A DNA stretch of 64,000 nt from Chrysophaeum taylorii (taxonomy: Eukaryota > Sar > Pelagophyceae > Pelagomonadales > Pelagomonadaceae). The notes beneath the pieces were generated by a model. The model worked only from the letters and a program-made list of their open reading frames with translations, searched no databases and was not told the DNA's origin. Of the stretch, positions 34,950 to 46,649 are shown piece after piece; positions within the stretch are counted from its first letter, which is position 1; each line of letters starts with the position of its first letter. The stretch spans positions 10,001-74,000 of the forward strand of contig JAQMWT010000084.1 of the NCBI GenBank assembly GCA_029834535.1, read 5' to 3'. The position numbers and the translations under genes are program-made.

Positions 34950-36122
34950 GAAGATACCTAATCTCTAGCCCTGACCGCAATGTCATTTAACTAGCCCTCA
35001 TCTTTTGGCACTACTGTTTGTGTACGACGTCGCCAATGCATCACTGGCGCAGCAACCACCCACGTGGTGTCACGTCCGCCCGACGCGAGCTACACTTAGG
35101 CCCGTGTAGGAAACCGAATCGCGACGACATTACTCGTCTGCTCTCATCCTACCCTGCTGCTGCTGCTGCGATCCGGCCTAGCTCCAACTCCCTATCATCA
35201 ACGTTGTTTGCCGATGCTGTCGTCGTTTTAAATGTTTCTCAGCAGGACCATGGATCATCTATATCAAATCGTCAGACCCAAAATTTCAAAACGTCTCTTA
35301 TCGTCCATCTTATTACTGACCTACTCAAGGCACTTGATTCCATCTACGCATCTCGCGATCACCTGGATGGAACTATCGAAGACCAGTCGTCTTCCCTCTG
35401 CACCTTACGCTTTGCTATCGAGGTCTCAAGAAGGAGGAGACCTCCCGAGCAATCTTTCATTCCGACTATGGGTATGTGTTGTGAATGCAGAAACTCTGAC
35501 CACGTCGTTCCTTTTCCTCGCGTGGTATAAAAAAAAATTATTTTTCCCTGTGAGTCATCACCTCCGTGTTTTCTTTCTCCCGTTGGATCTGCAAGCACTG
35601 AACACGCACTAGCCTTTGATAATATTATTATTACTTCCCCAAAGGCACGCGATTATTAGCCTTTGGTTCGCGCTCTCAGCCGCTCCCTCGTCACATTACG
35701 ACACCCTGGCAGATGATGAACGGCCACCATATATCTTTGACGACGAAATATCTTCTTCGCCAACGGCCTTTTGCGACACCGATCCCAAAGAATTTGCTGC
35801 TAAGTACGCTCTTATCACCCCGGTCTCTATAAAGAACTTACGACCGTCAGCAAACTACCCGGCTAGTGCCACCTACTGGCACACCCTATTACTACTACCG
35901 TGAAAATCGCCTATTCCCAGCCACTTAGGTAATACCAACGTTCTGCTGCTGGTAACAAACCCTATTCTTGAAGGTGTGTGAACAGACTCACTCTTGCTTT
36001 GAACGCGCGACTTTAGTGCTGCCTGATGATGGTACTCTCCTTCAACTCCGAAACGAGCTAATTTTTTGATCCGCGGGACACACCACAACAAACTGAGTCC
36101 CTCCGTGATCCATCCCACAGTT

Positions 36123-36157
<35 letters not shown>

Positions 36158-36600
36158 CGAGAATAACCTTGATGAATTGCAATTGAGCAGCAGCCATATA
36201 TATCCCTCAAGTCTCTTACCCACAGGAGGGAGGATCATAGCTCAACATTGCTCTGATCATATCCTTCTGAACCTGAAAGTGATGACGTTCCTGCCATGCG
36301 TCAAGTCCAAGAGGACCAAGCTATCACCGTTATCGTCACGTGCCAAAAGCACATTAAGAGTGTTATCATCACCAAGTCCAAGTCGTGATGACACCCACCT
36401 CTTGCATGCGACCTCACTTCTTCTTGTTTATCCTGATCTCGTCCTCCATGACATCATCTCTTGAGAATGTCATCTTCCAATCAACCACAACACATCTCCT
36501 CTCTTTTTTCTACAACGAAGGAGTCAATTATTATAGTCCTCTCATCTGTGCTCACGCTCATCATCATGGTCTACCGCAGGTACATAGTAATTACCCTGAT
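34950..36600. other. No recognised gene
   Basis: The 3' side of the copia fossil. ORFs up to 170 residues are present but low in complexity and lack known motifs. The stretch may include the fossil's untranslated end. It holds one TTTC microsatellite. Confidence 0.4.
36121..36157. repeat. (TTTC)9 microsatellite
   Basis: Uninterrupted TTTC units over about 37 bp. Confidence 0.95.
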
Positions 36601-36606
36601 GTGTTG

Positions 36607-37938
36607 CTACGTGTCGCGCGAAGTGGGGGTGGTACCTTTTTTTTCAGACGTCTCTCTAACTGAATACTCTTCATCCGAAGAAAGATGGACCGCACTTTTG
36701 TCCCACGGACAACCGTTTTCCCGCGCCCACTCGAGGACTTGGAGATGGCCACCCCGAGCTGCAGAGGAGCACGTACTTTTGTCCCACGGACAACCGTTTT
36801 CCCGCGCCCACATCAGGACTTGGAGATGTCCCGAACCAGCTGCTTCGGCGCACGTCCGCGCGTCCCACGGACACCCCGCTTTCCGCGCCCACGTCAGGAT
36901 GTCGAGATGGCCTCCCCGAGCTGCGGAAGAGCACGTCCGCGCGTCCCACGGACAACCGTTTTCCCGCGCCCACATCAGGACTTGGAGATGGCCCGAACCA
37001 GCCGCGTGAGAGCAGGTCCAACCATCCCACCGACACCCCGCTTCCCGCGCCCACATCAGGACTTGGAGATGGCCCGAACCAGCCGCGTGAGAGCAGGTCT
37101 GCGTGCCCCAGGGACACCCCGCTTTCCGCGCCCACATCAGGATCTCGAGATGGCCGCCAAGAGCTGCGGAAGAGCAGGTCCGCGTGTCCCACCGACACCC
37201 CGCTTCCCGCGCCCACATCAGGATCTCGAGATGACCCGAACCGGCGGCTTCTGAGCAGGTCGACCGATCCCACGGACAACCGTTTTCCCGCGCCCACGTC
37301 AGGATCTCGAGATGGCCACCCCGAGCTGCGGAAGAGCAGGTCCAACCATCCCACGGACACGCCTCTTCCCGCGCCCACGCGAGGACTCGCAGTTGGCCGG
37401 CTTCTGCGGCGACGCGGCAAACGTAGTTCCGGAGGTGCGGGTACCGCCCGAGGAACCACTCTATCCACTCCATGGCGCAAAGCTCGACAAACTCCTTCAG
37501 CTCCTCCTGGGTTCCTGTCGCATCCGCCCCCACGCCACTCGGCAGCCGGACGTTCTCGTCGACGTTCGGGTCGTAGATCTTAGGCACCATCATATTCAAG
37601 AGCTCGCGGGCGTGCCGTTGCGGGTCGACGCCGACCTTGTCGAAGAGTCTCGAGACTTCGACGATCTGGGTCTGCGTCGTGATGCGCTTCTGAGCTATCG
37701 ACTCGAGGGCGGCCTCCGAGACGAGATCTAGAAAACTGTACACCCACTCCTCCTCGGCCTCGACCATCTCGACCAGCGCACACCGCTTCATCTCCAGGTC
37801 GTCGTCGATGCCGTTGAGAAGCGCGATAGGGTCCATCTCGACGAGCATCCGCAACACCAGGCGGCGGCGTCGGTTTTCGTCGTCAACACGTCCACAGTCA
37901 TCCATAATCGATCCACTTTTTGGTGATAACGTATCCAT
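36607..37938 (-). CDS. Ankyrin-like repeat protein with WAREAGCPWD repeats
   Basis: 443 residues from ATG 37,938, unbroken. Residues 1 to about 175 are a non-repeated helical region with acidic patches. It is followed by nine 27-residue units of the type AARGGHLEILTWARENGCPW, each ending D-x-x-TCSS. The GHLEIL/GHLQVL core is ankyrin-like, and the Cys/Trp (WAR..GCPWD) version is common in algae and giant viruses. Such repeats usually mediate protein binding. The last unit runs into an unrelated Ser/Thr/Lys tail ending RDT. Adjacent repeats alternate between RGG/SSA and SGS/SHA types, a sign of expansion in pairs. Intronless. A host gene of viral descent cannot be excluded. Confidence 0.85.
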   Translation of the reverse strand: MDTLSPKSGSIMDDCGRVDDENRRRRLVLRMLVEMDPIALLNGIDDDLEMKRCALVEMVEAEEEWVYSFLDLVSEAALESIAQKRITTQTQIVEVSRLFDKVGVDPQRHARELLNMMVPKIYDPNVDENVRLPSGVGADATGTQEELKEFVELCAMEWIEWFLGRYPHLRNYVCRVAAEAGQLRVLAWAREEACPWDGWTCSSAARGGHLEILTWARENGCPWDRSTCSEAAGSGHLEILMWAREAGCRWDTRTCSSAALGGHLEILMWARKAGCPWGTQTCSHAAGSGHLQVLMWAREAGCRWDGWTCSHAAGSGHLQVLMWARENGCPWDARTCSSAARGGHLDILTWARKAGCPWDARTCAEAAGSGHLQVLMWARENGCPWDKSTCSSAARGGHLQVLEWARENGCPWDKSAVHLSSDEEYSVRETSEKKGTTPTSRDT

Positions 37939-38558
37939 GCAGCAGCCGTTGGAAGGAACGGTTCTGCTGCGTACGGGGGTGGGTTTTTACTGTTGATGAA
38001 GGGAAGGTTTTGGGGGAAGGGCGTGGATTGGTACGCTACGCGGGGGGGGGGTAGTCGGTGTCATCGCCGAGAGAGGACCAAGCCGGACGCGCGCATGTGC
38101 GACGACGTCCTGCAAAGCGCAACAGGGCGGTTCCAGGGCTGCCCGAGGCCGAGGCCGCAACAACATGGCGGCGAGGGCACTGCCCAATGCGGTGGCGATC
38201 CCCCCACTCGCGGTAGACGCTGTGGTTTTTTGCGAAGAAGAACAACAAAGGTGGTGCGCTCAGGGGTAAGGGTCGCCGACACGGCGGTGATCTCTCTTGA
38301 GTCCGCCGCCGCTCTTCCGCTGCCACACGAACAACTCGCTCGCCAAGCCTCTCAACTCGAGGAAGTTGCGGGAGATCGTGCAAATCTTTACCTACTATTC
38401 TCGAGTTTTCTTCTGCAGGAAAAAATAAAATCTCTCTCCAAGGTTACCATGGAGGTTCGTGGTGGAGGAATGAAGAGAGCTCGGGCCGAAAAAAAACGCG
38501 GCGTGGGGTTGGAGGTCAGCTACACAACGGTCGCAAAGCTGAAGGATGCCGGGGCGAG

Positions 38559-38816
38559 ATGATCAAGGCGCACGCGCCGCCGGAGTTGCCGCTCGAGGAG
38601 CGCCTGAGCCTCAAGAAGACGAGCGCGGAGTGGGCGGCCGTCCTGGCTGTCGGGGGCCTTGAGAAGATCATGGACGATTGCAACAAGTGGGTGGGAAACT
38701 CGGTCGGGCATGCGCCGAGAGGAAGCTCAATACACCTCGAGGAGCAGGCTGTCTACTCAGTCAAGAAGATCAAGCAGATGCTCGAGACCTACCCAGGTTT
38801 TACGCCGGTAAGATGA
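38559..38816 (+). CDS. Hypothetical protein, 85 residues
   Basis: ATG at 38,559. Contains LPLEERLSLKKTSAEWAAVL and VYSVKKIKQMLETYPGFTPV, amphipathic helices typical of a real small protein or terminal exon. An upstream frame (38,450-38,562) gives a basic stretch that might belong to it if there is an intron or indel. No family recognised. Confidence 0.45.
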   Translation: MIKAHAPPELPLEERLSLKKTSAEWAAVLAVGGLEKIMDDCNKWVGNSVGHAPRGSSIHLEEQAVYSVKKIKQMLETYPGFTPVR

Positions 38817-39092
38817 CCACCACAGTACGGCATCAACAACTCGCCTGGCTCCCCGAGAGCCTTCGCGCTAAGGCTCTCTCTCGGGGAGATGAGAACGGCT
38901 CGTCGTCGAATGAAAACGCCCGTGGCCATATTTTAAAAAACGGCGCCTCACGCCGTTTCATCCATATCCTCGTCGTCTTCGTTGGTGTCGAGCTCGAAGC
39001 GCCAGGTTTGGAGCCTTGGAACAAAAAAAAGTCGGACGATTTGCTTCGAGCCAACCGCCGGAGGAGCCGTCGTCGGTTGAACCGACGAATAG

Positions 39093-40222
39093 TCACAAGT
39101 TTTCTTTTTCTTTCTTTCTGCGGCCATCCTTTGAATTCGCATCCGAGACGACGGCCTCAATCTCGCCTGGCATCATCATCCAATGGTTTTCGCCCTCGAG
39201 CTCCCACAACACCAAAACTCGCTGGCCAACGAGAGAGTCGACAATCGAAGAAGAAGGCAGCTGGTCTCGCTTCGCCACTCGCTTGCGCTTTGCTCGCTTT
39301 GTGGCCAAAGCAGCCCCCCCGGATTTTTTCCTCCTTGAACTCAGCGTCGCTCACCACAAGGCGCGCGCCGCCGAGCGTCCAGGGCGGCCCTGCGCTCCCG
39401 TGTTTTCGTACCAAGCACCGGCGGCGGCGGTCGTCGCCGCTGCGGAACAACAACAACAACAACAGGCTTCATCATCCGTCAACGCCCGCCTCTCCATTTT
39501 TTTGATCTTGCGGTAGATCTGCTGCTTGAGATGCTTGGTTAAAAAGACAACATTTGCTTCTGAACCAGACTGGCCGACCACACTGGCGTCCTTTGTCGAA
39601 GTGAAGGACACGGGCATGAGGTCACCCGTGCCAATGCCGTGGGTGTAGCGAGTAATGTTGCCGACGAGCATCTTGCATCGACCACTGTTGCTGCTACTAC
39701 GGAGCTTGGCGAGTTCGGCGTCGACCTTTCTTTCCAACTCTGCGAGCCTGGGGTTTGTCCATCCAGCTCCTGGTTGCTGACAAGGAGCACCACCCTCTCG
39801 ATGGCATCCCTGGGCCTCGTCAAATCGTGTACGCGTCGATCGAACGCCGCCGCCGCGATCGTTTCGGCATTTCGCGCACGGTGCTGATCGATCGATCGAT
39901 CGCTGCTTGGCGACGAGCGGCGGCTTTCGCCTTGTGTAGTCCAGCCGCCCCATCCCATTCGCGCTGCTTCAATCAAGCCCGTCACAGTCTTGTCGTCATG
40001 CTGGTCGAGACGACCGCTGGCGGATTTCCTTCCGCCACTGCCACCTTTGTCTGTTCCTTCGGCAGCGGCGGTGGCTCGGGCGCTGACGCTAGATGACGGC
40101 ATCGGCCCGCTCTCGGACGCTAGCCAAGGCCGCCCCAGAGTTGTCGGTCGTCCCGACAGCACCCGCAACACCGCGACCGCCGACGTCACCAATCGCTGAA
40201 AATTTTTTTCCGTCCGGCGCAA
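39093..40222 (-). pseudogene. Unrecognised gene in several frames, minus strand
   Basis: Protein-like pieces lie in successive frames: TDKGGSGGRKSASGRLDQHD (near 40,040), LAELERKVDAELAKLRSSSN (near 39,740), RYTHGIGTGDLMPVSFTSTK (near 39,620), and a Tudor-like piece LVGQRVLVLWELEGENHWMM (near 39,210). A Cys run (six residues near 39,460) comes from a (CAA)n-type microsatellite on the plus strand. The changes of frame could be introns or decay. Function unknown. Confidence 0.4.
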
Positions 40223-41892
40223 CCATACGAAAGCTTCGCGTACACCCCACGGAAAAACTGATCATCGAGGGCGCTCTGGATGTCTCGCTAAAGCGGGCTG
40301 AAAAATAGCCTGGGATTCGCCGCGAGCGGTCTGGTCGGCGAACTCGGTGGCGCCCATGGCGTCCAGTCTCGAACTCCATGGTCGCCGTCGATTCGGAGTT
40401 GCGTGCAGATGAGCTCCTTGCCGTCGAGCGGCGACGCGTCCGATTATTGGAACGCGAGAAACCTCGCCCTCGCTGAGGTCGAGGGCTAAGGGGAGCTCGT
40501 GGAGACGCCCCACCTCGCTTCGCAGGTTGCGGACGAAACGCAAGGATGGGAGCTCCATCTCGGCGGTTCTCTCTTCCCCGATGACCGCGATGACGATCGA
40601 TGCGATGACTTCAGAGACCTCGGCCGGCGCGACGCGCAACGCCAACAGACGCATACAGAGGTGTCGCACCCACGGAGGCCAGGCCGGGCCCTTGCCAGCA
40701 CCGACGCTTGCCGGCCGGCATGGAACTCCTCGAATAGTGGCGTCTCGCGTCTCCAGAGCTCGGCGACGCGCGCCCGTTGTCGATCACGATCTCCTCGTCC
40801 CGCGCTCTAAGCTCGGCCTCGGCCTTGTCGAGCTCAAGGGCCAGCTGCTTCGCATCCCTGTTGACGTCGGCGTAGCTGCGCTGGCGTTGGCGCATCTTCG
40901 CCGCGTCACACTTTTTAGCCAGCTGCGCCTTTGTCCGCTCCGTCGCCGCTGCCGCCGCCTCGGTCACTGCTCGCTTCACTTCGGCGCGGGCGTCGGCCAC
41001 TTCGTCGTCGCGGGCGTCGGCCGCCGCCTGCTTCTCTTCAGCCACCGCCTGCAGAGCGCGCTTCCGCTTCAACGCCGCAGCCTCATCGCTCCGCTAACGC
41101 TGGACCTTGAGTTGTTGCTCTCGACGGGCCGCCTCCCGGGCCTCGGCATCAGCTCGGGCAGCGACAGCTGCCGCAACCTCCATAGCCTCGGCCTGCGAAG
41201 GCCTCTTCGGTTGCCACCATAATACGGCACGCTCGGCCGCGGCGGCACGGTGTTGCTGGGACGCCCTTGCTGCCTCGAGCTGCTGGACCTTGAGCCGTTC
41301 CGCCACCAACTGCCTCCTCTGCAACTCGGGCGACTGCGACGGCGATTGTGCTGGCTGCAGCGCAGGCGGCCGCCGGTGCAAAGCGGTTGATCGAGCGCGA
41401 CTGGCGACGGCGTTCTCCTAGTCCGACGCTGCGCGGACACCGCTCAAGCCCACCTTGATGGTGCCGTTGGAGACGACGCCCTTGACCGCGAGAGTGTGGC
41501 CGAGCTCCTTGCCGCGTCGTCATAGTGGAGCCTCTGGACGGTAACCGCCTCGGCGTAGACTCTGACTCCCGCCGAAAGGCTGCCTATCGCCTCGACTCGA
41601 TCGCCGGGCCGGATCTCCGTCTTCAAGCACGTCGTCAACGCCGCGCGCCGCCGAGATCCGACGTTTCTTGATCTCGAGGCCAGAAGTCGGCGTGGTACAT
41701 TGGGGCAAAGTCGTTGCGGCAGCGCTTACTGCAGACGAAGAATTGAAGGGGCAGCTTGCCCTCGCACTCGTTCCAGGTCAATCGCCTTGCCCGGATCCAT
41801 CCTCCTCCGGTAGTAGACAGCGACGCAGCAGCAACACTCTCCTTCCGACGGAGGTTGTTGGACCGGCGTACGCGCCGCTCGGCCGGTTTCAT
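40199..41892 (-). pseudogene. Coiled-coil gene in several frames, minus strand
   Basis: Pieces on the minus strand: a Cys/Trp segment (LPLQFFVCSKRCRNDFAPMY, near 41,730); LKTEIRPGDRVEAIGSLSAG (near 41,600); GKELGHTLAVKGVVSNGTIK (near 41,480), in another frame; a long Ala/Glu/Arg coiled coil (41,094-41,381 and 40,750-41,072); APAEVSEVIASIVIAVIGEE (near 40,610); and QSALDDQFFRGVYAKLSYGC (near 40,260), again in another frame. The content looks like one or two real genes that have lost frame or are spliced. No enzyme motif recognised. Confidence 0.4.
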
Positions 41893-42174
41893 TGAATGAT
41901 TCTGCGAGAGCCCACTGCTTCGGGGAGCTCGGTGACCGTATCAGGCAAGATCTGAACGGCGGCCGGGGCCCCAGCCATCGTTCTAGACCGCGTCGGACGC
42001 GCGTAAGCACATCCCAACGGCTCGACAAACGGCTCTAAGGCTCGAGTTCGAACCGAGCCTGTCGCTTTTTGAATTTAGCAAGGATTTCGCGCTCAGTGTC
42101 AGAAACTCCTTCTGTTACGAATGGTATGTGAGGCGTTAGACTAGCGATAAGAGAAAGACGTATGGATACTGGAT

Positions 42175-42212
42175 ACGTGGTGCAGGGGTAAGTGTCATAG
42201 CTTCCTCACACA
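42175..42212 (+). repeat. 38-bp direct repeat, left copy
   Basis: ACGTGGTGCAGGGGTAAGTG then TCATAGCTTCCTCACACA. An exact copy lies at 46,047-46,084, and the flanks differ on both sides. Confidence 0.9.
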
Positions 42213-42213
42213 C

Positions 42214-42316
42214 GTGCTGGAAAAGAAAGAAAAGGAAAAAGGGGTAAGTGAGGTCCTCACACAGGTGCTGGAAAAAGAAAGAAAAGGAAAAAGGGGTAAG
42301 TGAGACGCTCACAGAG
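42214..42316 (+). repeat. 51-bp tandem pair
   Basis: Two copies of GTGCTGGAAAARAAAGAAAA followed by GGAAAAAGGGGTAAGTGAG. The GGGGTAAGTG core also occurs in the adjoining 38-bp repeat. Confidence 0.85.
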
Positions 42317-44188
42317 AAGCTTGAAGGAAGACGTCATAGAGGCATTGTGGCAAGAAAGAAAACAACAGAGATCAGGGCGAAGATCACGAAGTGAGGTAAA
42401 GAGCACGAAGCCGGAGGAAGGAAGGAGCTTCCGTACTGCGGGTGAAAATTTCGCTAAGATTGTTAAGGCGGGGTATTTGTTTGAGATCAATGATGTGGTT
42501 GCGATGATATTCGGCGGTACTGTAAAAGCGAATGTCAATATGGCGGGTGCGCCGTGTGAGACATTGGAGACGGACTTGGGTGACGGTGGTGCTATTATCA
42601 ACATACATTGGGACGGTGTGACGAGGGAGATCAAAGTCATCACAAAAGTTTGAGAAACCAAGAGAGCTCAGCAGTAGCGGCGTAAAGAGCGAGCAATTCA
42701 GCTTCAAAAGAAGAGCGAGCAAGTAAGTACTGCGAGCGGGAGCAGTAGGCGATCATAGAGCCAGCAGAGAAAACAAAAAACAGTGTGGAGTGGCGGTCAT
42801 CAGGGTCGTCGGCCCAGCTGGAGTCGGAATAACCACAGAGACGAAGGGTAGAATCGCGACCAAGAACAAGGGCAAGATCGTGAGAGCCATTGAGATAACG
42901 CAGAGTGGGAGATAAAGCGTGCCAAGCGTGCCAGTGGGGTTTACCAGGATTGTGGGAAAAACGCGCACACTGATTGACGGACCAAGTGATATCAGGGCGA
43001 GTCATGATGGAGATGAAGAGGACACAGCCAACAATACGGCGAAAAGGGATGCGTGCCATGAAGATGTGATCTGGAGAACCAGGAGCCGGACAATCAGCCG
43101 CAGAAAGATGAAGACCTTTGGGAGCGGGAGTGAGTTCGGGTTTACTGTTGATGAAGCGATGTTCGGTAAGGATTTCACGGATAGCATGGGATTGGTCAAG
43201 AGTGAGGGTTCTCCGAGGGCGAGCACGCGTGATGCAAAGACCAACGTAAGAGGTGAGATCAAGATCATTGACGTCAGTGAAAGCGCGGAAACGGAGGAAA
43301 AAGGCTTGGTAATGGCCAATGCAATGACGAGGGTGCGCCACAAGAAGACCATCAACGACCAGAACGAGACGGAGGACCACGGTAGAATTGAGCACGAGCT
43401 TGTAATGGCAAGTGTCACCAGATCCGCGGACGAAGCCACAATCATTGAGAAGGAAGCGTTCCAAATAAAGCCACCAATTGCGACAAGCTTGTTTGCAACC
43501 ATACCAAGAGCGACGGAGCTTGTAAACGATTTTGGAACCATCGGTGGGTTGGCGAGGAGCATAGCCTTCGGGTGGCCAGACATAGATGTCTTCGTCAATG
43601 AGAGCTTGGATAAAAGCGGAGTTGACATCCAACTTATGCAAATCCCAGTCATGAACAGCAACGCCAGACAGGGGCTTGTATGAAAGCAGAGATGACATCT
43701 ACAGGACGGCACGTGTCGTGGTAAGCAATGCCGTGAACCTGGGTGTAACCGCGGACAACGAGGCGAGCCTTGTACGATTTGAAGCGGCCAGAGTCATACT
43801 TCTTGCGGAGGATCCACTTGAGGGTACAAATGTTGCCAGAAAACGTCGAAGGAAGGCGCATAACATCCCAGCAACCAAGCTGACCAAGAGAGCTGTATTC
43901 TTTAGCGATGGCTTGCAACCAGCCAGGACGCTCAGGATTGGTCGGAGCTAAAGCTTCACGTAGATGGGTAGAAGTGATAGTGTATCCGTCAAGGTCGGAA
44001 TATTGCGACAGTTCTTCGGAAGCAGAGTAATAAACGTGTGCATGAGGATCAACAAGGGTGTTAGCTAAACGAAGGGGAAGGAAGACCTAATGAACTAACA
44101 AACGAAAGCTAACAGAAGAGACATACAAAGAGTTACAGGAAACAGAAGCGACAGAGGAAACAGAATCAACATCGTGACAGGAGGAAAC

Positions 44189-44253
44189 AGAATGGCCCGT
44201 ATCGACATCAGAATGGCCCGTATCAACATTGGAATGGCCCGTATCAACATTGT
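44189..44253. repeat. 21-bp tandem repeat inside the copia fossil
   Basis: Three GAATGGCCCGTATCAACATT-type units, with a partial copy further on near 44,268. Confidence 0.8.
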
Positions 44254-44997
44254 GACAGGATGAAACAGAATGGCCCGTAAAAAAGTTTGTTGGTTGTTGC
44301 AACGCGCGCTGGTCGACTTTGCGCGGTCGGCCCCGTTTGGCACGACTTTGTTTTGCACTTTCTGTTGTTTTCTCTCTTTTGCACTTTCAGTTGTTTTCTC
44401 TCGAGCTCGTAGAATGGTCGGTTCACGTGATGGGGTGATCAGTCCCAGTGAAACCGGCGCATTCTCATCAAACAAGGGGCAAGGGGGCAACAGCGGAAGA
44501 ACAGCGGACAATGTGGGAACAATAGACGAGAGCTTGGAAGCGTGATTCGAGAAAGTCAGAACAACGTTGAAGTTCCTTCGGTGGTTGACATTGCAGGAAA
44601 TCGGGTAAGTGAAACTGTCAGCAAAATCGAGGTCTGAAGAACAATAGCGACAAAAGTGCATATGATGGCGTGCGTTAGACGATTGTTGCCACTGAGGATC
44701 GCCACACACAACACCAACCCACCAAAACCACCAGTAACACTACCTTTTCTGCTCCTATGCCTACTCCAACCTTGACTGATTCTAGTTCCACTCCGCCGCT
44801 TCCAACCTTGACTGATTCTAGTTCCACTCCGCCGCTTTTCTTAATACCACCACCTATTACACATCTTTGCACCTTTCTGCCAATCAAGATAATTCCAAGT
44901 CAGCGTGTGTACCGCCGAATGTCTGATGCAAGCACATCAACAACCCCATCCCACGGAAGCCCCTCGTTTTTGTTTTTAGCTCCCATTGCACAGGCGC

Positions 44998-45190
44998 CTC
45001 GTTCTGTATTTTCCGCTATTCGTTGCTCCACCCCTCGTTCTGTATTTTCCCCTCGTCGTTGCTCCTCTCCTCGTTCTGTCTTTTCACCTCGTCGTTGCTC
45101 CCCTCCTCGTTCTGTATTTTCAGCTATTCGTTGATCCACTCTCCGTTGTGCATTTTCACCTATTCGTTGATCCACTCCTCGTTGTGCTTG
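44998..45190. repeat. 36-bp minisatellite
   Basis: About five units of CCTCGTTCTGTATTTTCCCC plus TCGTCGTTGCTCC. On the minus strand it reads as 12-residue units such as ENTERGVEQRIA. It lies on the presumed Gag side of the minus-strand copia fossil. Confidence 0.85.
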
Positions 45191-46046
45191 TCGGTTTTGG
45201 TAAAACCAGCGAATCACGTTCCATCGCGCATTTCACCTGCCACAACTAAGCTGTGCCTCTCAATTTTTCGCGTGCGCAGTTTTCGTGCTTCCTATGTGGT
45301 TGGATCGCTCATCTTCGGGATCCTGGACAGACGCTTCTTTGCTGTGTGATTTGTGGTTCTCCTTCACGCACTATCGCTTTTTCGCCGCTTTTCTGACCTT
45401 TAAAATTCGGTTTTGCTATCGACGTGAATTCCGTGCTCAGCACCCGCGACGCTATCTGCAATGTTCTTACGTGCCACTGCGACGCTATCTGCAAGCTATC
45501 TGCAACGTTCTTACGTGCCACAACTGTTTTGCCACTGTCGCCAACTTCTACCGCAGCCTATTCGAGTATGACGAGCGAAGCTCGCCGCTTGCTCCTCCAA
45601 CGTTGGCCCATATGGCAATTTCGTTCTTGCGAATGCGAAAACGGGCCACTTTCTTATCTGTCACAGCAGGCTGGCATACAGCAGCCTGGTCTACCTGTGT
45701 TCGTTCCTTACACCGCAGGCGCGTCCGAAGTCTTCCATTTTCGCGTACAGGACGCGGTCGTGCCCATGGCAACTTGCTCGCACCACAACAACCAAACACC
45801 CACGTTCGTATCAAACCTGCTTACGCCTGTTTTTGCTTCTGTCGACTCCAACCATCGTCATAACCTGGTCACCATGCACCATGCAACCTATCTGCCCAAA
45901 GGCAACGTTCTCATCAGACGTCTGGTACACCGCCATCATATGTACCAGCCTGTGTTTCCGCTATCTTTGCCCCGCTGCGACAATCGTCTAACGAACACCT
46001 GCTACCATGTGAGAACTGAAATGGGGATGAGAGAACTATAATGGGG

Positions 46047-46084
46047 ACGTGGTGCAGGGGTAAGTGTCATAGCTTCCTCACACA
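46047..46084 (+). repeat. 38-bp direct repeat, right copy
   Basis: Exact match to 42,175-42,212. Confidence 0.9.
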
Positions 46085-46649
46085 ACAGGATTTATTTATT
46101 TATTTTTGCCAGAAGGATAAATAGAATACTCGAGGTTGAAAAGTCATGTCATTTCGCTCGCGAGACCGTCCGATGATACCAGCCCTGGATCTGTCGCGAG
46201 CGACGCCGTTGCCCAGGATGCGCCGGTTGCCTACCCTTGATATTCGGAGACTCAGAGCCTTGCGGTTTTATAATATTTGTCGCGCTCCGCCAATTTTGGG
46301 GGGAGCACCAAGTGCGCCCGACGGTCTTGTGCTGCAACGACTCGAAGTGGTGGCGAACGCGGTCCGTGCGTCTCGTTGAGAACCTTTCGCGACAACAAGT
46401 CAAGTCTCAAGCTGCGAGAGGCCGTCCGATCTAGTGCGCCGCAATCCGAGATCTAGGCACGCGCTCCTCGGCGCGGTTCCTCCACCATATACACTTGTCT
46501 TGATATTATTGCTGAAAAAAACGACGGCGGTCGTAGTTCGACGGACAGTCGCGTTCTGTAGGATGGACGTACTTGTCCCAGGGACTCTATTAAAAAAAAA
46601 AATTAAGACCCCCCCTTCGGAGAGAGAGAGAGAGAGGGAGGGAGTACTA
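46085..46649. other. No gene seen
   Basis: Short ORFs only. AT-rich TTTATTTATTTATTT near 46,092 and a (GA)n run at 46,620-46,638, just past the stop of the co-chaperone gene, on whose strand it forms a (CT)n run. Confidence 0.5.

Larger units (their letters stand above)
29700..34950 (+). mobile_element. Ty1/copia retrotransposon fossil, plus strand
   Basis: Parts seen in the expected copia order: a Gag-like stretch (about 29.7-30.6 kb), an integrase-like piece (GEVWPCDGGYITIPSEWGGF, near 30,760), reverse transcriptase (start near 32,530; NAFVQSDIDAHVHVQLPDG near 32,840; SLLVDDIVIVSND near 33,100), and an RNase H-like tail (34,210-34,900). It is broken many times. A 1 kb element of another kind is inserted between the reverse transcriptase and RNase H parts. 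I could not identify long terminal repeats by eye, so the ends are approximate. Degree of damage suggests an old insertion. Confidence 0.7.
42175..46084 (-). mobile_element. Ty1/copia retrotransposon fossil, minus strand
   Basis: The minus strand carries copia reverse transcriptase (LDVNSAFIQALIDEDIYVWP; an altered VDGLLVAH at the active-site position) and RNase H segments (42.4-43.9 kb). Low-complexity, possibly Gag-side, sequence lies upstream (44.1-45.2 kb). It looks broken, with a handful of breaks and one long open stretch over the polymerase. A 38-bp direct repeat bounds it (42,175-42,212 and 46,047-46,084). This may be what is left of terminal repeats, or a duplicated flank. Confidence 0.7.

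Noticed and set aside
39351-39500. Six-cysteine run as a metal-binding motif
   Set aside because: It comes from a CAA-type microsatellite read on the opposite strand.
42040-42070. GGCTCGAGTTCGAACCGAGCC as a tRNA T-arm
   Set aside because: It contains GTTCGAAC but pairs as a 6-bp stem with a 9-nt loop. The T-stem geometry and the rest of a cloverleaf are missing.
45424-46041. 205-residue plus-strand ORF
   Set aside because: It lies antisense inside the bounds of the minus-strand copia fossil, has no known domain, and its start overlaps repeats.
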